DNA of 64,000 nucleotides from Bradymonas sp963697525 (GCA_963697525.1 OY969087.1:496001-560000), one strand, 5' to 3'. Counted from the first letter of the stretch, positions 28,804 to 38,791 are shown. The notes: generated by a model from the letters alone, not told the origin. Numbers and translations are program-made.

Positions 28804-30114
28804 ATGATGAAAACACGTCTGACTGTTTTGACAACCCTGTTGCTGACCGCGTCGCTGGGCATTTTGGCGAGCTGTAGCAATAATTATCAGGGCCCGCTGC
28901 CCCGGCGAGACCAGCTCAACTACCCCATCGGGCTGACGTTTCACCCCAACGGCAAGTACCTGTACGTGGTCAACAGCAATTTCGACGCCCGCTACCGCCC
29001 CGATCTGGGAGGCACGGTCAGCGTCATCGACACCGACACGCTGAAGATTCTGCCGCAAAACACCCCCTATTTGCCCTCGTTTGGCGGGCATATCCAGCTC
29101 AACGACGACGCCACCATCGCCTACGCCACGGCGCGCAACAATAATGTGGTGGTGGCCTACGACGTCGCCGACGACGGCAGCGCCCTGTTCTGCGGCACCA
29201 ACGACAGCGGCGAGCGCGTGTTTCGCCCGGGCGCCTGCGAGATCGGCAGCGACGACCCCAAGCTTCCCAGCGACCCGTTCGATCTGGCGGTGTTCAGCGT
29301 GCAGAGCGGCGACAAGAAGGTCGACGTGGTCAACCTGGCGCACCTGCGCGGCTCGCGGGTCTCGTCGGTGAGCCTGCAGCCCGGCGACGTGTCCAGCGTG
29401 ACGGTGCGCACCGCGCCGCTGCTCAGCGGGGGCAACGCCATCGCCCAACGCCCGGGCACCCACGACCTGTACGTGGCCGGGCGCAACACCAACGGGGTGG
29501 CCATCTTCCAGCCCTATATCGACGACTCCGGCACCGTGCAGGCGATCATCCAGCGCGGCTCGTTCGCCATCAACCACGAGTCCCAGGCGGTGGACGCGCG
29601 CGGCCTGGCGTTCAACGACGCCGGCGATCGCCTGTACGTGATCAGCCAGCGGCCCAACGCCCTGCACGTGGTCAAGATCGTGCCCGACAACCCCGACACC
29701 GGCGAGGGCACGTCCTACCAGGTGACCTCGTCGATCCCCATGCCCGGCAAGCCCAGCGACATCGCCCTGCACACCACACCGCAGGGGCGCCACCTGGCCT
29801 ATGTAACCAGCTACGCGGACCGCTCGGTGGAGGTGGTCGACCTGGACAGCGAGACGATTATCGACGAGATCTTGCTCGACGCCAGCCCCTACTCCATCGC
29901 CATCGAGCCGCCCACCTCCGGCTGCGCCAGCCCCACCGACCGCTGCCGGGCGTTCGTCACCCTCTTCGACGACGCCCGTCGCGGCACCTCCGACTGCAGC
30001 ACCTCGGACAGCGGCTGCGGCTCGGTGGCGGTCATCGACATCAACCCGTTGCACCGAAACCCCGACGCTCCCGAGCTGTCGCGGTACGACACGGTCATTA
30101 GCAAGATTCAGTGA
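28804..30114 (+). CDS. Beta-propeller (YncE-like) lipoprotein
   Basis: This 436-residue lipoprotein has a lipobox LASC with the modified Cys24, so it is membrane-tethered outside the cytoplasm. The rest is built of YncE/surface-layer-type propeller blades, with repeated strands such as YLYVVNSNFD, GTVSVIDTDTL, HLAYVTSYADRSVEVVDLD and SPYSIAIEP. Several cysteines near the C-terminus may form disulfides. Propellers of this kind usually bind ligands or partner proteins; no catalytic residues are visible. The next gene, another propeller lipoprotein, begins 16 bp after its stop, so they form an operon. Confidence 0.82.
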   Translation: MMKTRLTVLTTLLLTASLGILASCSNNYQGPLPRRDQLNYPIGLTFHPNGKYLYVVNSNFDARYRPDLGGTVSVIDTDTLKILPQNTPYLPSFGGHIQLNDDATIAYATARNNNVVVAYDVADDGSALFCGTNDSGERVFRPGACEIGSDDPKLPSDPFDLAVFSVQSGDKKVDVVNLAHLRGSRVSSVSLQPGDVSSVTVRTAPLLSGGNAIAQRPGTHDLYVAGRNTNGVAIFQPYIDDSGTVQAIIQRGSFAINHESQAVDARGLAFNDAGDRLYVISQRPNALHVVKIVPDNPDTGEGTSYQVTSSIPMPGKPSDIALHTTPQGRHLAYVTSYADRSVEVVDLDSETIIDEILLDASPYSIAIEPPTSGCASPTDRCRAFVTLFDDARRGTSDCSTSDSGCGSVAVIDINPLHRNPDAPELSRYDTVISKIQ

Positions 30115-30130
30115 GCGAGACGGCCCATCC

Positions 30131-31471
30131 ATGAAGCCACGCCTCAACGCACCATCCGACTTTCGTGCCCCTGTCCGCGCCTGCGTGCGGCCCCGCGCCC
30201 TCTTGCACCTGGTGGTCTGCGCGGCGCTGGTCGCCGGGGCGGCCGGCTGCACCTCGGGCACGCCCAGCCAGCCGGCGAGCCTGAAGACCCCGCGCGCGTT
30301 CACGGTGGCGCGCGGGCCGGTGTGCATGCAGAGCGTCTCGCCGTCGGCGGGGGTGGTGCGCGCCGACGTCTCGGCCTGCCCCGACGGCCAGCGCGGCGCC
30401 ATCGGCCTGGTCGCCAACCAGACCGGCAACAGCATCTCGGTGGTGGATATGAGCCGCGACAACCAGGGCTCGTCTCCGGCGCACCCGCGCCTGGTCGATC
30501 TGGATCCGTCGATCCCCGGGGTGACCGGCATCGCGGTGGGCGACAGCCCGGTGGACGTGGCCGCGAGCAACGGCACGACCGCCTACGCCATCAACCAGGC
30601 CGATAGCACCGTGTCGGTCATCGACCTGTGGCACCTGCGAGCGCTGGCGCCGACCATCCAATTCGACAGCGCCCCGGTGGCGGTGGCGATGACGCCGGCG
30701 AGCGACAGCGACCCCGGCCAGGTGGCCGTCGCCCTGAGCAACCCGTCGCGGTTGTGGACTCACGAGGCCGTCGACTGCTCCTGCGCCGCCGATGTCGCCG
30801 CGGCCGACTGCACGCCCGCCCACGTGACCTGCGATCCCGTGCCCTCCCAGGCCACCGGCCACACGGTCTCGCTGCCGGGCACGGTCTCGCGCATGGTCGT
30901 GGGACCGGCCGGCGACCGCCTGTACGTGGTGTACCTGGACACCAGCTACGCCTCGGTCTTCGCCATGAGGGACTCGGCGCTGTCCGATTTTCCCGACGGC
31001 TGCCTCGACGGCGGAAACGCGCCCTGTGAGGTCGCGCGGGTGGGCCTGACCTTTGGCTGCTCGGACGGCGTGGACAACGACGGCGACGGCAAGATCGACC
31101 AGCAGGACCCGCAGTGCTACGGCCCCAAGGGCTCGGAGAGCCCCGACGGCATCGGGCGCGCCGCGCTGGGCGCCTGCTCCAACGGCCAGGACGACGACGG
31201 CGACGGCAAGATCGACCGCGCCGACCCCGACTGCCTGGTCAGCGGCGCCGACAGCGAGGAGCAGCCCATCGTCAGCGACGCGGTGCTCGCCTGCAACGAC
31301 ACGCTGGACAACGACAACGACGGCAAGATCGACTACCCCGCCGACGACGCCTGCTACGGGTCGGTCGGCCAGAGCGAGCAGGCGATCACGCCGGTGGGCT
31401 ACACCGACGCGGCGATCGACCCCTTCGGCAAGTTTTTGTACGTCGACGACCGCGCCAACGACCAGATCTCT
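30131..31471 (+). CDS. Propeller lipoprotein with EF-loop-like repeats, N-terminal part (frame broken at 31471)
   Basis: A long basic N-terminus leads to a lipobox AAGC with Cys40. YncE-like blades follow (IGLVANQTGNSISVVDM, TAYAINQADSTVSVIDL). Then come three copies of a Cys- and Asp-rich loop of the form DNDGDGKIDQQDPQC, at about residues 313-420, resembling thrombospondin type-3 or MopE-like calcium-binding repeats. A final blade begins with FGKFLYVDDRANDQIS, where one extra base (T at 31471) breaks the frame. The continuation is in the +1 frame at 31473. The whole gene would encode about 1,000 residues of periplasmic or surface lipoprotein. Confidence 0.75.
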
Positions 31472-31472
31472 G

Positions 31473-33146
31473 GTCGTCGACGCCCAGCGCCTCGAGCTCA
31501 TCGACGCGTACAACGCCGGCGGGCGCAACCGCACGCCCTTTGCCACCCAGCTCGGCATCACCGTACCGCCCTCGCCCACCGCCGTGGGCGCGCGGGTCAC
31601 GCGCAACATCGTGTGGCGCGACCCCCGGCCGGACCGCTGCGACCCCAACGGGGTGTGTCACCACGCCATCGTGCGCTACAACTACGGCGCCTGGGTGGCC
31701 ACCGACGGCGGCTACGGCTACAACGTCAGCGCCATGAGCACCTTCTGTGAGGTGACCGACGACTCGGCCAGCGGCATCATCTCCAACGACCAATTCTTCT
31801 ACGGCTCGACGGCGCTGGCCAACTCCACCGAGCAGAGCTGTCTGACGGTGCCCGAGTTCCCCGTCAGCTACGATGCCGCCGCCTGCACCGCGCTCAACGA
31901 TTGTTTGACCTGTCGGGCCACGGGCGCCACGGACTGCGACACCACGGTGTGCGCCAACTACGAGCAGGACCGCCAGGACTGCTTCGGCCAGCGCCTGGCC
32001 AGCGACAACAACGTGCGCGTGGCGTTCAACCCGACCATGGAGCTGGTCGACGCCGAGTCGCGCCAGAGCCGCATCGCCGGCCAGGGCACCTGCGAGACGC
32101 CCGACGCCTTCGTCAGTGCGCTGCGCGAGCAGGCCCAGGGGCCGGTCGACGTCAGTTGCACCTCGCCGCTTCTGCCCCAGCCGGTCGCCCCCAGCACCAC
32201 CGAGGCCGACATCCAGGCGGGCACCTACGAGCGCGCCTCCTTGCTCGAGTCGAGCACGCTCGCCCTCATCGGCGGCGACGACCTCAGCGCCGCCCAACTG
32301 GCCGCGCTGGACCAAACGGTCGATCCCTTCGACGTCATCGCGCTCAGCGAGCTGAGCGCCGACGATCAGGCGATCGTCGGCGAGGCCTGGACGGTGACCT
32401 GGGAGGGGATCATTCCCAACACGATTCGCGACGACGGCGTGGTCTCCGAGACCGACGACGGCGTCTTCCAGGTCCCCGGCCTCGACCTGTGCTCGACGGG
32501 CGTGGAGGCCGGCGACCGGCTGACGATTCTATCCGAGCCCAGCGCCACGCCGCTTCCCGACAAATGCCAGGCGTTCGTCGCTCCCGGCGATCAGACGGAC
32601 TTCCGCACCTACAATATCGACGAGGTGCGCCCCCACGAGCTGGTATTGTCGGTCATCTCCGGCGACAACGGCGGCAAGACCTACGCCGACCAACTACCCG
32701 CCCGCGACTGCTTCGACACCGGCGTGCGCTACCAGATCCGCGCCCACAATCAGTGGATCGTGGTGGGCGACCGCTCCGGGTTTTTGTCCAAGCAGACCAG
32801 CGTGCTGGGAACCTGCCAGCCCAAATACGGCGCCGACGCCCCCCGCTTCAACTCGCGCGTCAAGACCGGCGAGCTCTTCGAGGGCCCGTACCTGAGCTTC
32901 CTGCTGCGCGAGGGCGCCATCCCGCCGCAGCGCGACGCCGGCGGCGAGTACAGCTACCGGTTCACCGTCGAGCGCAACTTCCGCAGCGACAACTTCCGTA
33001 CGACGACGCTGCTGCCCACCCAATTGTTGGTCGAGACCGGGCTGCCCGGCGGGCCGTGGGTGATCATCCCCGACCCGGCCAGCGACTTCATCTATATGCG
33101 TGACTTGAGCAAGCCCAGCGGTGAGGCGGCCTTCCTGCTGCAATGA
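31473..33146 (+). CDS. Propeller lipoprotein, C-terminal part (continues 30131 gene)
   Basis: The frame resumes with VVDAQRLELIDAYNAGG, which completes the propeller blade cut at 31471. About 550 residues follow, with many cysteines (for example CLTCRATGATDC and CANYEQDRQDC) and a beta-rich C-terminal half ending near residue 558. No independent start with a ribosome site is seen, so I treat it as part of the same gene. The cysteine-rich region fits an exported, disulfide-bonded protein. It converges on the TPR/HEAT lipoprotein gene 21 bp away. Confidence 0.72.
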   Translation, partial: VVDAQRLELIDAYNAGGRNRTPFATQLGITVPPSPTAVGARVTRNIVWRDPRPDRCDPNGVCHHAIVRYNYGAWVATDGGYGYNVSAMSTFCEVTDDSASGIISNDQFFYGSTALANSTEQSCLTVPEFPVSYDAAACTALNDCLTCRATGATDCDTTVCANYEQDRQDCFGQRLASDNNVRVAFNPTMELVDAESRQSRIAGQGTCETPDAFVSALREQAQGPVDVSCTSPLLPQPVAPSTTEADIQAGTYERASLLESSTLALIGGDDLSAAQLAALDQTVDPFDVIALSELSADDQAIVGEAWTVTWEGIIPNTIRDDGVVSETDDGVFQVPGLDLCSTGVEAGDRLTILSEPSATPLPDKCQAFVAPGDQTDFRTYNIDEVRPHELVLSVISGDNGGKTYADQLPARDCFDTGVRYQIRAHNQWIVVGDRSGFLSKQTSVLGTCQPKYGADAPRFNSRVKTGELFEGPYLSFLLREGAIPPQRDAGGEYSYRFTVERNFRSDNFRTTTLLPTQLLVETGLPGGPWVIIPDPASDFIYMRDLSKPSGEAAFLLQ

Positions 33147-33167
33147 GGCGGGCCGCAATGAGGCGGG

Positions 33168-34160
33168 CTACTTCTTGACGGGCAGGTCTTTTTTGTCCTT
33201 GACGACCTTGGGCCCGATGGGCCCATCGGGCGTCTTGACGCCGAGCTTGTCGAGGCTCTTGACCGCGCCCTTGGCGGCGATGCGCACCGCCGGGTTGGGG
33301 TCGCTGATGGACAGATCTTTGAGCTGCTTGCGCGCCTCCACGGCGCCGGTCTCGCCGAGGACGACCGCGGCCTTCTCGCGCACGTCCGGCGACTTGGCGC
33401 CCAGCGCCTTGACGGTGGCCTGGGTGGCGCGGTCGTCGCTGACCAGCGAGAACACGTCCAGGATATGCAGGCGGTCGGCGGCGGGCGTGTCGGAGCTTTC
33501 GAGCTTCTTGGCCAGGCTGTAGACGCGCTGTTCGTATTTGTAGAACGCCTTGCTGGCGTCGTCCTTGCGCCCGGCGCCGGCGTATAGCTTGCCGAGCTCG
33601 GTCCACGCGAACACATAATCCGGCTGGACTTTCAGAAGCTTTTTGTAGGCGGCGATGGCGCGGGTGGACTCGCCCTGGCGAGCGTAGGCGCGGGCGATGA
33701 CCAGTTGGACCTCGGGGATGCCGTCGACCTTGTCGGCCAGCCCGTCGTACAGCGCGAGCGCTTTTTGGGAGCGGTCGGACTCGTTGTAGATCTGGGCGAG
33801 GGCGATGATCCCCGAGACCTGCGGGCCGGACAGCGGCCCGGTGTGCGACAGCTTCTCGAAGAGCACCTCCGCCTGATCGGTCTTGTCGGTCAAAAACGCC
33901 TTTTTGGCCCGCGCCAACAGCGAGCGCTGCGCATCGGTGCCCGGCCCCAGGCCTTTCTTCTTGGTCTTTTCTTTGCTCGCATCGGCCTGTTTCGCGGCCT
34001 TTGCGGCCTTCTCGGCGACCTTGGCCGACTTGTCGGCCTTGGCCGCCGACGCCGTCTTGGCAGGCCCCGACGCCGGCGCCTTCCCGCTCTTCTTACAACC
34101 CGGCGCCAGCAGGACCAAACAGGCCGCCGCCGGAGCAATCACGTAGCGGATCTTTCGCAT
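33168..34160 (-). CDS. TPR/HEAT-repeat lipoprotein
   Basis: This 330-residue lipoprotein has the lipobox LAPGC (Cys22), then an Ala/Lys-rich linker. TPR-like helices follow (KALALYDGLADKV, AIAAYKKLLKVQPDYVFAWTELGKLY), and HEAT-like repeats close the protein (VREKAAVVLGETGAVEARKQL and AVRIAAKGAVKSLDKLG). It is a probable periplasmic scaffold or assembly factor; no enzyme motif is present. The start ATG at 34160 has GGGAG ten bases upstream. It lies 73 bp downstream of the histidine-kinase gene in the same direction. Confidence 0.8.
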   Translation of the reverse strand: MRKIRYVIAPAAACLVLLAPGCKKSGKAPASGPAKTASAAKADKSAKVAEKAAKAAKQADASKEKTKKKGLGPGTDAQRSLLARAKKAFLTDKTDQAEVLFEKLSHTGPLSGPQVSGIIALAQIYNESDRSQKALALYDGLADKVDGIPEVQLVIARAYARQGESTRAIAAYKKLLKVQPDYVFAWTELGKLYAGAGRKDDASKAFYKYEQRVYSLAKKLESSDTPAADRLHILDVFSLVSDDRATQATVKALGAKSPDVREKAAVVLGETGAVEARKQLKDLSISDPNPAVRIAAKGAVKSLDKLGVKTPDGPIGPKVVKDKKDLPVKK

Positions 34161-34233
34161 GCAACGTTCTCCCAATTCCCACGCAGTTGCGCAGTCGTAG
34201 TTTACTCGATCACTCGATCGCTCAATGACTCGA

Positions 34234-34683
34234 TCACTCCCCCTGCGGCAACCGCAGGTAGAACGTCGTGCCCACGCCCATCTCGGTGTCGTAGGTGATC
34301 GTGCCGCCGTGCTCGTCGATGATCTTTTTGACGATCGCCAGGCCCAGGCCGGTGCCGTGCTTCTTGCCGTGGGTGACGAACGAGTCGAATAGCGTATTTC
34401 GGATTTGCTCGGGGATGCCCCCGCCGGTGTCCCGGCAGGCGAAGACCAGTTGGTGGGTGTCGGCGTCCAGATCGGCGCTCATCTCGAAGACACCGCCGTC
34501 GGGCATGGCCTCGGCGGCGTTTCTGGCCAGGTTGACGATGGCGCGCTTCATCTTGCCGGCGTCGAAGCGAGCCTCGCCGTCGTAGTCCAGCCGCGTGCGA
34601 AAATCGATGTCGGTGTCGGACAGCTCGTGGTGCAACAGTTCGCCGACCTCGCCGAAGAACTCGGCCAGATCGACCTGCTCGAG
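34234..34683 (-). CDS. GAF histidine kinase, C-terminal ATPase part (continues 36175 gene)
   Basis: This frame holds the HATPase_c domain of the kinase: N-box NLARNAAEAMPDGG, G1 box DTGGGIP, and G2 box HGTGLGLAIVKKII. Without it the kinase could not bind ATP. It connects to the upstream part one base out of register at 34684; restoring the frame gives the joining residues EIS-LEQVDLAEFF. A TTG at 34635 could start a shorter product, but no ribosome site supports it. The gene ends 73 bp before the TPR/HEAT lipoprotein gene begins. Confidence 0.75.
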   Translation of the reverse strand, partial: LEQVDLAEFFGEVGELLHHELSDTDIDFRTRLDYDGEARFDAGKMKRAIVNLARNAAEAMPDGGVFEMSADLDADTHQLVFACRDTGGGIPEQIRNTLFDSFVTHGKKHGTGLGLAIVKKIIDEHGGTITYDTEMGVGTTFYLRLPQGE

Positions 34684-34684
34684 T

Positions 34685-36175
34685 CGAGATCTCGGTGTCG
34701 CCGCGGGCGAAGGTGAGCAGCTCGCGGGTCATCTGGTTGAGGTGCTTGAACTGCTTTTTAATGCTGGTGGCGTACTCCTCGCGCTTGTCGCGGTCGTCGG
34801 CGCGGGCCATCAACTGGACGTTGCCGCTGATGACGGCGATGGGGTTTTTGAGGTCGTGGACCACGCCGGTGAGCATCTGGCCGATGGTGGCCAGCCGCTC
34901 GGCCTTCTCCTGCTCCTCGCGGTGGCGCCGGGAGGCGACCGCCCCGGCGATCTGGGCGGCGATCAGCGTCAAGATCTTGCGATCGGCCTCGGTAAACCCG
35001 CGGGGATCGCCGTCGTCCTCGTCCAGGCGACGCCGGTTGATCACCTCCAGGGCGCCGATGCACTGCTCGTCGTCGAAGAGCGGCACCGAGATGACATTTT
35101 GGACGGGCAGGCCGATCTCGTCGCTGGCGGCGTCGTCGACCTGTCCACATCCGTCCATGTTGCACAACAGGGCCTCGCCGGAGGCCATGACCTTGCCGGC
35201 GATGCCGTGATCGGAGGGCACCACGCTGGTCGAAAACTCCCAGTTGTGCTCGCCGTCGCAGGAGCGATCGACGAGCACGAACATGTGGTTTTGCCCCTCC
35301 TCGCGAAGCGTCAGCGCGGAGGCGCGCGCCGAGATCAGATCGAGGGTCTTCTGGGTGATCGTCTCGATGAGATCGTCGAGGTCGAGCGCGCGGCTCAACT
35401 CCCGCTCGACCTCGTAGAGCAGGTCGAGCTCGCGCACCCGCTTCTCCAGCTCGCGCTGGGTGCGGCGAAGCTCGATATTCTTGTCGACCACCGACAGGTA
35501 CAGCTTGCTGTTCTCGATGGCCACCGCCGTCTGGCTGGCGATGGCGCTGAGCAGGTTTTCGTCCTGGACGCTGAAGTCGCCGCTGCGCCGGTTGAGCACC
35601 TGGACGACCCCGATGATGTGGCCCTCCTGGTTGCGCACCGGCTGGCACAGCATATTGCGGGTGGTAAAGCCGGTCTGGGCGTCGACCTCGGGGTTGAACC
35701 GCGGGTCGTTGTAGGCGTCGCGCACGTTGATGCTCTTGCCGGTGGTGGCCACCCACCCGGCCAGGCCCTGCCCGGCGCCCAGGCGGATCTCGGTGTCCAC
35801 CCCGCCCTGGGCGATCTTCGACCATAATTCGCCGGTGGCGGCGTCGACCAGAAACAGCGTGGATCGCTCGGCCTCCATCAGCCGGGTGATCTTCTCCATG
35901 ATCAGGTGGAGCAGCTCGTCGAGCTGAATGGTCTGGCCCAGGGCGCTGCCGATCTCCTGCATGCAGGCGAATTTGGCCTCCTGGCGGCGAAGCACGTAAC
36001 CGATCTCTTCGAGCAATTGGGTGAGGTGCTCGGCGGACAGCTCGCGGATGGCGTCTTCGATACGCTGGTGGGGCTGGCTCAGCCAGGCAATAAGCGCCTC
36101 GCGGCTGTCTGCGCCGCTGGCGTTTGCCCGCGCAGGAGCCGGAGCGAAGTCGCGTTTTACGAGGTCCTCACTCAT
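34685..36175 (-). CDS. GAF-GAF sensor histidine kinase, N-terminal part (frame broken at 34684)
   Basis: The first 497 residues contain two GAF sensory domains (about 75-235 and 260-420), separated by a helix, and then a HisKA dimerisation domain. The phospho-accepting His is near residue 440 in VVHDLKNPIAV. No membrane segment is seen, so it senses a cytoplasmic signal. An extra A at 34684 breaks the frame just after the dimerisation domain; the ATPase domain is intact in the next frame. No response-regulator gene is adjacent, so it is an orphan kinase. The start ATG at 36175 is chosen over longer frames that reach into repeats. Confidence 0.78.
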
Positions 36176-36273
36176 GGTTGGTGCTGTGGATAGAGGCAGC
36201 CAAAAGACCTGCCTCAAAGGTAGCACACTCTGGAGGACGGTAAAACGGCGGGCTTGGCGCGGATACGCGGATG

Positions 36274-36354
36274 GCGGAGCGCGGGCTGCTAGCCTGCATG
36301 GGGGGCGCGGCTAGCGGAGCGCAGGCTGCTAGCCTGCATGGGGGGGCGCGGCTA
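36274..36354. repeat. Tandem ~40 bp repeat, two copies
   Basis: Two nearly identical units run 36274-36313 and 36314-36354. Each contains the short palindrome GCAGGCT-GCT-AGCCTGC (one base changed in the first) and a G-run. It lies between the kinase and rpmB with no gene. Confidence 0.8.
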
Positions 36355-36379
36355 GCGGCGCTGAGGGTTCAGCGCCGCT
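36354..36379 (-). terminator. Perfect 11 bp stem-loop after rpmB
   Basis: AGCGGCGCTGA pairs with TCAGCGCCGCT around GGGT, starting 11 bases past the rpmB stop. There is no U-run, so it may be a 3'-end stabilising hairpin rather than a full intrinsic terminator. Confidence 0.55.
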
Positions 36380-36389
36380 GACGGGGCGA

Positions 36390-36632
36390 TCAGGCGAGCA
36401 CGTCTTTGAGACGCAGGCCTTGATCTTTGAGGAAGCTCAACAGCCCCTTTTTGGAGACGGTGCGCAGCGCGCGGGCCGACAGCTTGACGCGCACCCAGCG
36501 GTCCTCCTCGGGGACGTAGATGCGCTTCTTCTGCAGGTTGGGCTGCTGGCGCATTTTGGTGCGGTTGTTGGCGTGCGAGACCTTGTTGCCCACCAGCGGC
36601 TTCTTGTTGGTCAATTTGCATTTGCGCGACAT
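36390..36632 (-). CDS. rpmB: Large ribosomal subunit protein bL28
   Basis: This 80-residue basic protein begins MSRKCKLTNKKPLVGN and has KVSHANNRTKMR, both typical of bL28, and the length is standard. It binds 23S rRNA in the large subunit. Only one N-terminal cysteine is present, so it is the zinc-free form. Its usual partner rpmG (bL33) is not next to it. Confidence 0.96.
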   Translation of the reverse strand: MSRKCKLTNKKPLVGNKVSHANNRTKMRQQPNLQKKRIYVPEEDRWVRVKLSARALRTVSKKGLLSFLKDQGLRLKDVLA

Positions 36633-37168
36633 GATCGCTCCGTTGTGGCTCTACAGACGTCTGATCGAACTCGAATGGGCGTTGTACCGGGTGCCGATGC
36701 CGGCCGTAGACGACACCGCAGGCCCTCGATGAACACACGAAGGCGCCGAGCCCTTCCCTGAGGCAGCGGACCTTGGCAGGTCGATGCGCCCTTGTCAAGA
36801 CATTGGCGCGTTCGTGCCTCGAAGCACTCTTTTTTCGGTGCCTGGGCATCCTGCCCTCGCCAGCGAGCGCTGGAAGCACTCGCACCGAACGCCAGCGAGC
36901 TGGAAGCACTTTTTTTCGGTGCGTGGGCATCCTGCCCTCGCCAGCGAGCGCTGGAAGCACTCGCGCCGAACGATCGCCCTGCGGGGTGTTTGCCCCTGAT
37001 GCGATCAAACGGCGTAACCTGCTGGCACGTCTCTAAAAAGGCCACGCCGGGGGTGCGGCCAAATCCGCCACGAGCATCTTGCATCGGCCATGGCCGTGCT
37101 GTAGATTGTCCAACGTCCAGAAACCACGCCATCGCCGAGACTTTCAGGCTCCGATTGGAGGCAAATCC
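36633..37168. other. 536 bp intergenic region with direct repeats
   Basis: Apart from the direct repeat at 36821-36972 and the promoters expected for the divergent rpmB and FHA genes, I see no gene or RNA here. Confidence 0.5.
36821..36972. repeat. ~70 bp direct repeat, two copies
   Basis: Copies at about 36821-36891 and 36903-36972 differ at only a few bases. Each contains TTTTTTCGGTGC, GGGCATCCTGCCCTCGCCAG and an inner inverted repeat CCAGCGAGCGCTGG. They look like a dispersed element in tandem. Confidence 0.8.
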
Positions 37169-38476
37169 GTGGACGAGGGAAAACTGGCCTCACAAGCTCT
37201 TTCAGGACCCAGCGAAGCACAGCAGGGTTCGGAGAGCGATGACGGCATCAAAATGAAGGGGCGGTTTCGCAGCCCCGTCGCCGGGGGCGTCGACCTGGCT
37301 GCAGGTTTGAACGAATCCGACGACGACGAGGCCATCTCGCGCATGGCCAAACGCTTTCGCGGCCCGGGGATGCAGGTCTCCGAGGTCTCCGAGGAGCCCA
37401 GCCTCGACAGCCAGGACTCCGATGACGAGCCCGATCTGAGCGAGGACGAGCTGCAAAACTTCCTGCTCGAGGCGCTCGACGGCGAAGAAGAAGCCAAAGA
37501 GGACTACGAGCTCGAAGAGCTCGACGCCGGCCAGACCGCCGAGTCCAACACGGTCGCGCCCAGCGCGGCGGCCACCGCCAGCATCGACGCCACCGATCGC
37601 ATGGTCGAGCCGCCCCACCAGGCCCACCTGGGCCCGGCGGCGGAGTCGGCCGACGCCCAGGGCTCGGTGTGCCCGTCGTGCCACGCGGCCAACCCGCCGG
37701 GCATGCGCTTTTGCGTGCAGTGCGGCGGCAGCCTCAAGGGGGCGACGCCCAGCGCCGCCGGCGCGCGCAGCCCCGAGCCCCAGCGCGAGCCGCCGCCTCC
37801 CTCCGAGGCCGCCAAGCAGGAAAACCCGTGGGATATTCACCTGGTCTCCATCAACGAGGACGGCTCCGACGGGATCTCCATCCCCCTGGAGTTCCTGGAG
37901 ACCACTCTGGGCCGCGACGGGGACACGCGTTTCCCCACCGACGCCTTCTTGAGCCCCAAACACGCCCGTCTGCATATCGAGAAGGGCGATCTGTACATCG
38001 AAGATCTGTACAGCCTCAACGGCACCTTCTTGAAGCTCAGCGACGAGGTGCGCCTGACCCAGGGCGACTCCTTCTTGATGGGCCGCCAGGTGCTTCGCTT
38101 CGAGCGCTTCGAGCAGTCGATCACCCCCAAGACCAAGTCCTCCGACGGCACCCGCTATATGGGCAGCCCGGCGCCGGGGGGCAACTATAAGATCTTGCAG
38201 ATCGGCATCGGCAATATCGTCCAGAACGTGTATTGCCTGCCCGAATCGGGGGCGGTGCTCGGCCGGGAAAAAGGCGACATCATCTTTCCCCACGATAAAT
38301 TCATGTCCAGCCGTCACGCCCAGATCTACTCGGGTGAAGACGGCCACTGCTACCTGGTGGACCTGAACTCGTCGAACGGCACGTGGATCAAGTTGTGGGA
38401 GAAGACCCAACTTCGCAACGGGGACTATATCTTCATGGGCCAGCAACTCTTTCGGGTGCACGTTGGCCAGAACTAA
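37169..38476 (+). CDS. Twin FHA-domain protein with zinc ribbon
   Basis: This 435-residue protein begins at GTG 37169, with GGAGG nine bases upstream. An acidic disordered N-terminus (residues 1-165) is followed by a zinc ribbon (CPSCHAANPPGMRFCVQC, near 168-185) and a Pro-rich linker. Two FHA domains come next (about 225-320 and 330-430), each with the GRD/GRE, S-x-x-H and NGT motifs (SPKHARLHIE and SSRHAQIYSG). FHA domains bind phosphothreonine, so this protein probably reads the output of the local Ser/Thr kinases. The acidic N-terminus may itself be phosphorylated. It stands alone. Confidence 0.88.
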   Translation: MDEGKLASQALSGPSEAQQGSESDDGIKMKGRFRSPVAGGVDLAAGLNESDDDEAISRMAKRFRGPGMQVSEVSEEPSLDSQDSDDEPDLSEDELQNFLLEALDGEEEAKEDYELEELDAGQTAESNTVAPSAAATASIDATDRMVEPPHQAHLGPAAESADAQGSVCPSCHAANPPGMRFCVQCGGSLKGATPSAAGARSPEPQREPPPPSEAAKQENPWDIHLVSINEDGSDGISIPLEFLETTLGRDGDTRFPTDAFLSPKHARLHIEKGDLYIEDLYSLNGTFLKLSDEVRLTQGDSFLMGRQVLRFERFEQSITPKTKSSDGTRYMGSPAPGGNYKILQIGIGNIVQNVYCLPESGAVLGREKGDIIFPHDKFMSSRHAQIYSGEDGHCYLVDLNSSNGTWIKLWEKTQLRNGDYIFMGQQLFRVHVGQN

Positions 38477-38477
38477 A

Positions 38478-38634
38478 CCACTCCTACTCCGAAACCCGGA
38501 GTCTTGGCTCCGCCAGACCAGCGTCTGTCGATTTGTCCTCAATCCATGTAGCGCTGCTACCTGTCAATCGGCCAAATCAACATCCATCTGGTCTGACTTT
38601 GCCAATTTATCCGGTTTCCGAAATAGGAGTGCTT
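38478..38634. repeat. Imperfect inverted repeat (~50 bp arms)
   Basis: Arm 38478-38527 and the reverse complement of 38588-38634 share CACTCCTA, TTGGC and CAGACCAG in the same order and spacing, with many mismatches between. They may be two decayed, opposed copies of one element or a long hairpin downstream of the FHA gene. Confidence 0.6.
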
Positions 38635-38791
38635 TAGACAGCACGGGCGGGGCCGGCTCTCGGGCCGGTTGACAACCACGGCTGGCTGTCATTAACTGCC
38701 GCCCCACCTGCGCGGCCCGCCGTGCGCGTAGGCTAGTGACATCATTGACGTTTAACCGAATGGTTAAAGTAAGTTTGCCACGAGAAGTAAG

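Noticed and set aside
31465..31472. Programmed +1 frameshift at ATC-TCT in the propeller lipoprotein
   Set aside because: No stop codon or known slippery signal lies at the site, and the other broken genes share only the GATCTC context, which points to sequencing or mutation.
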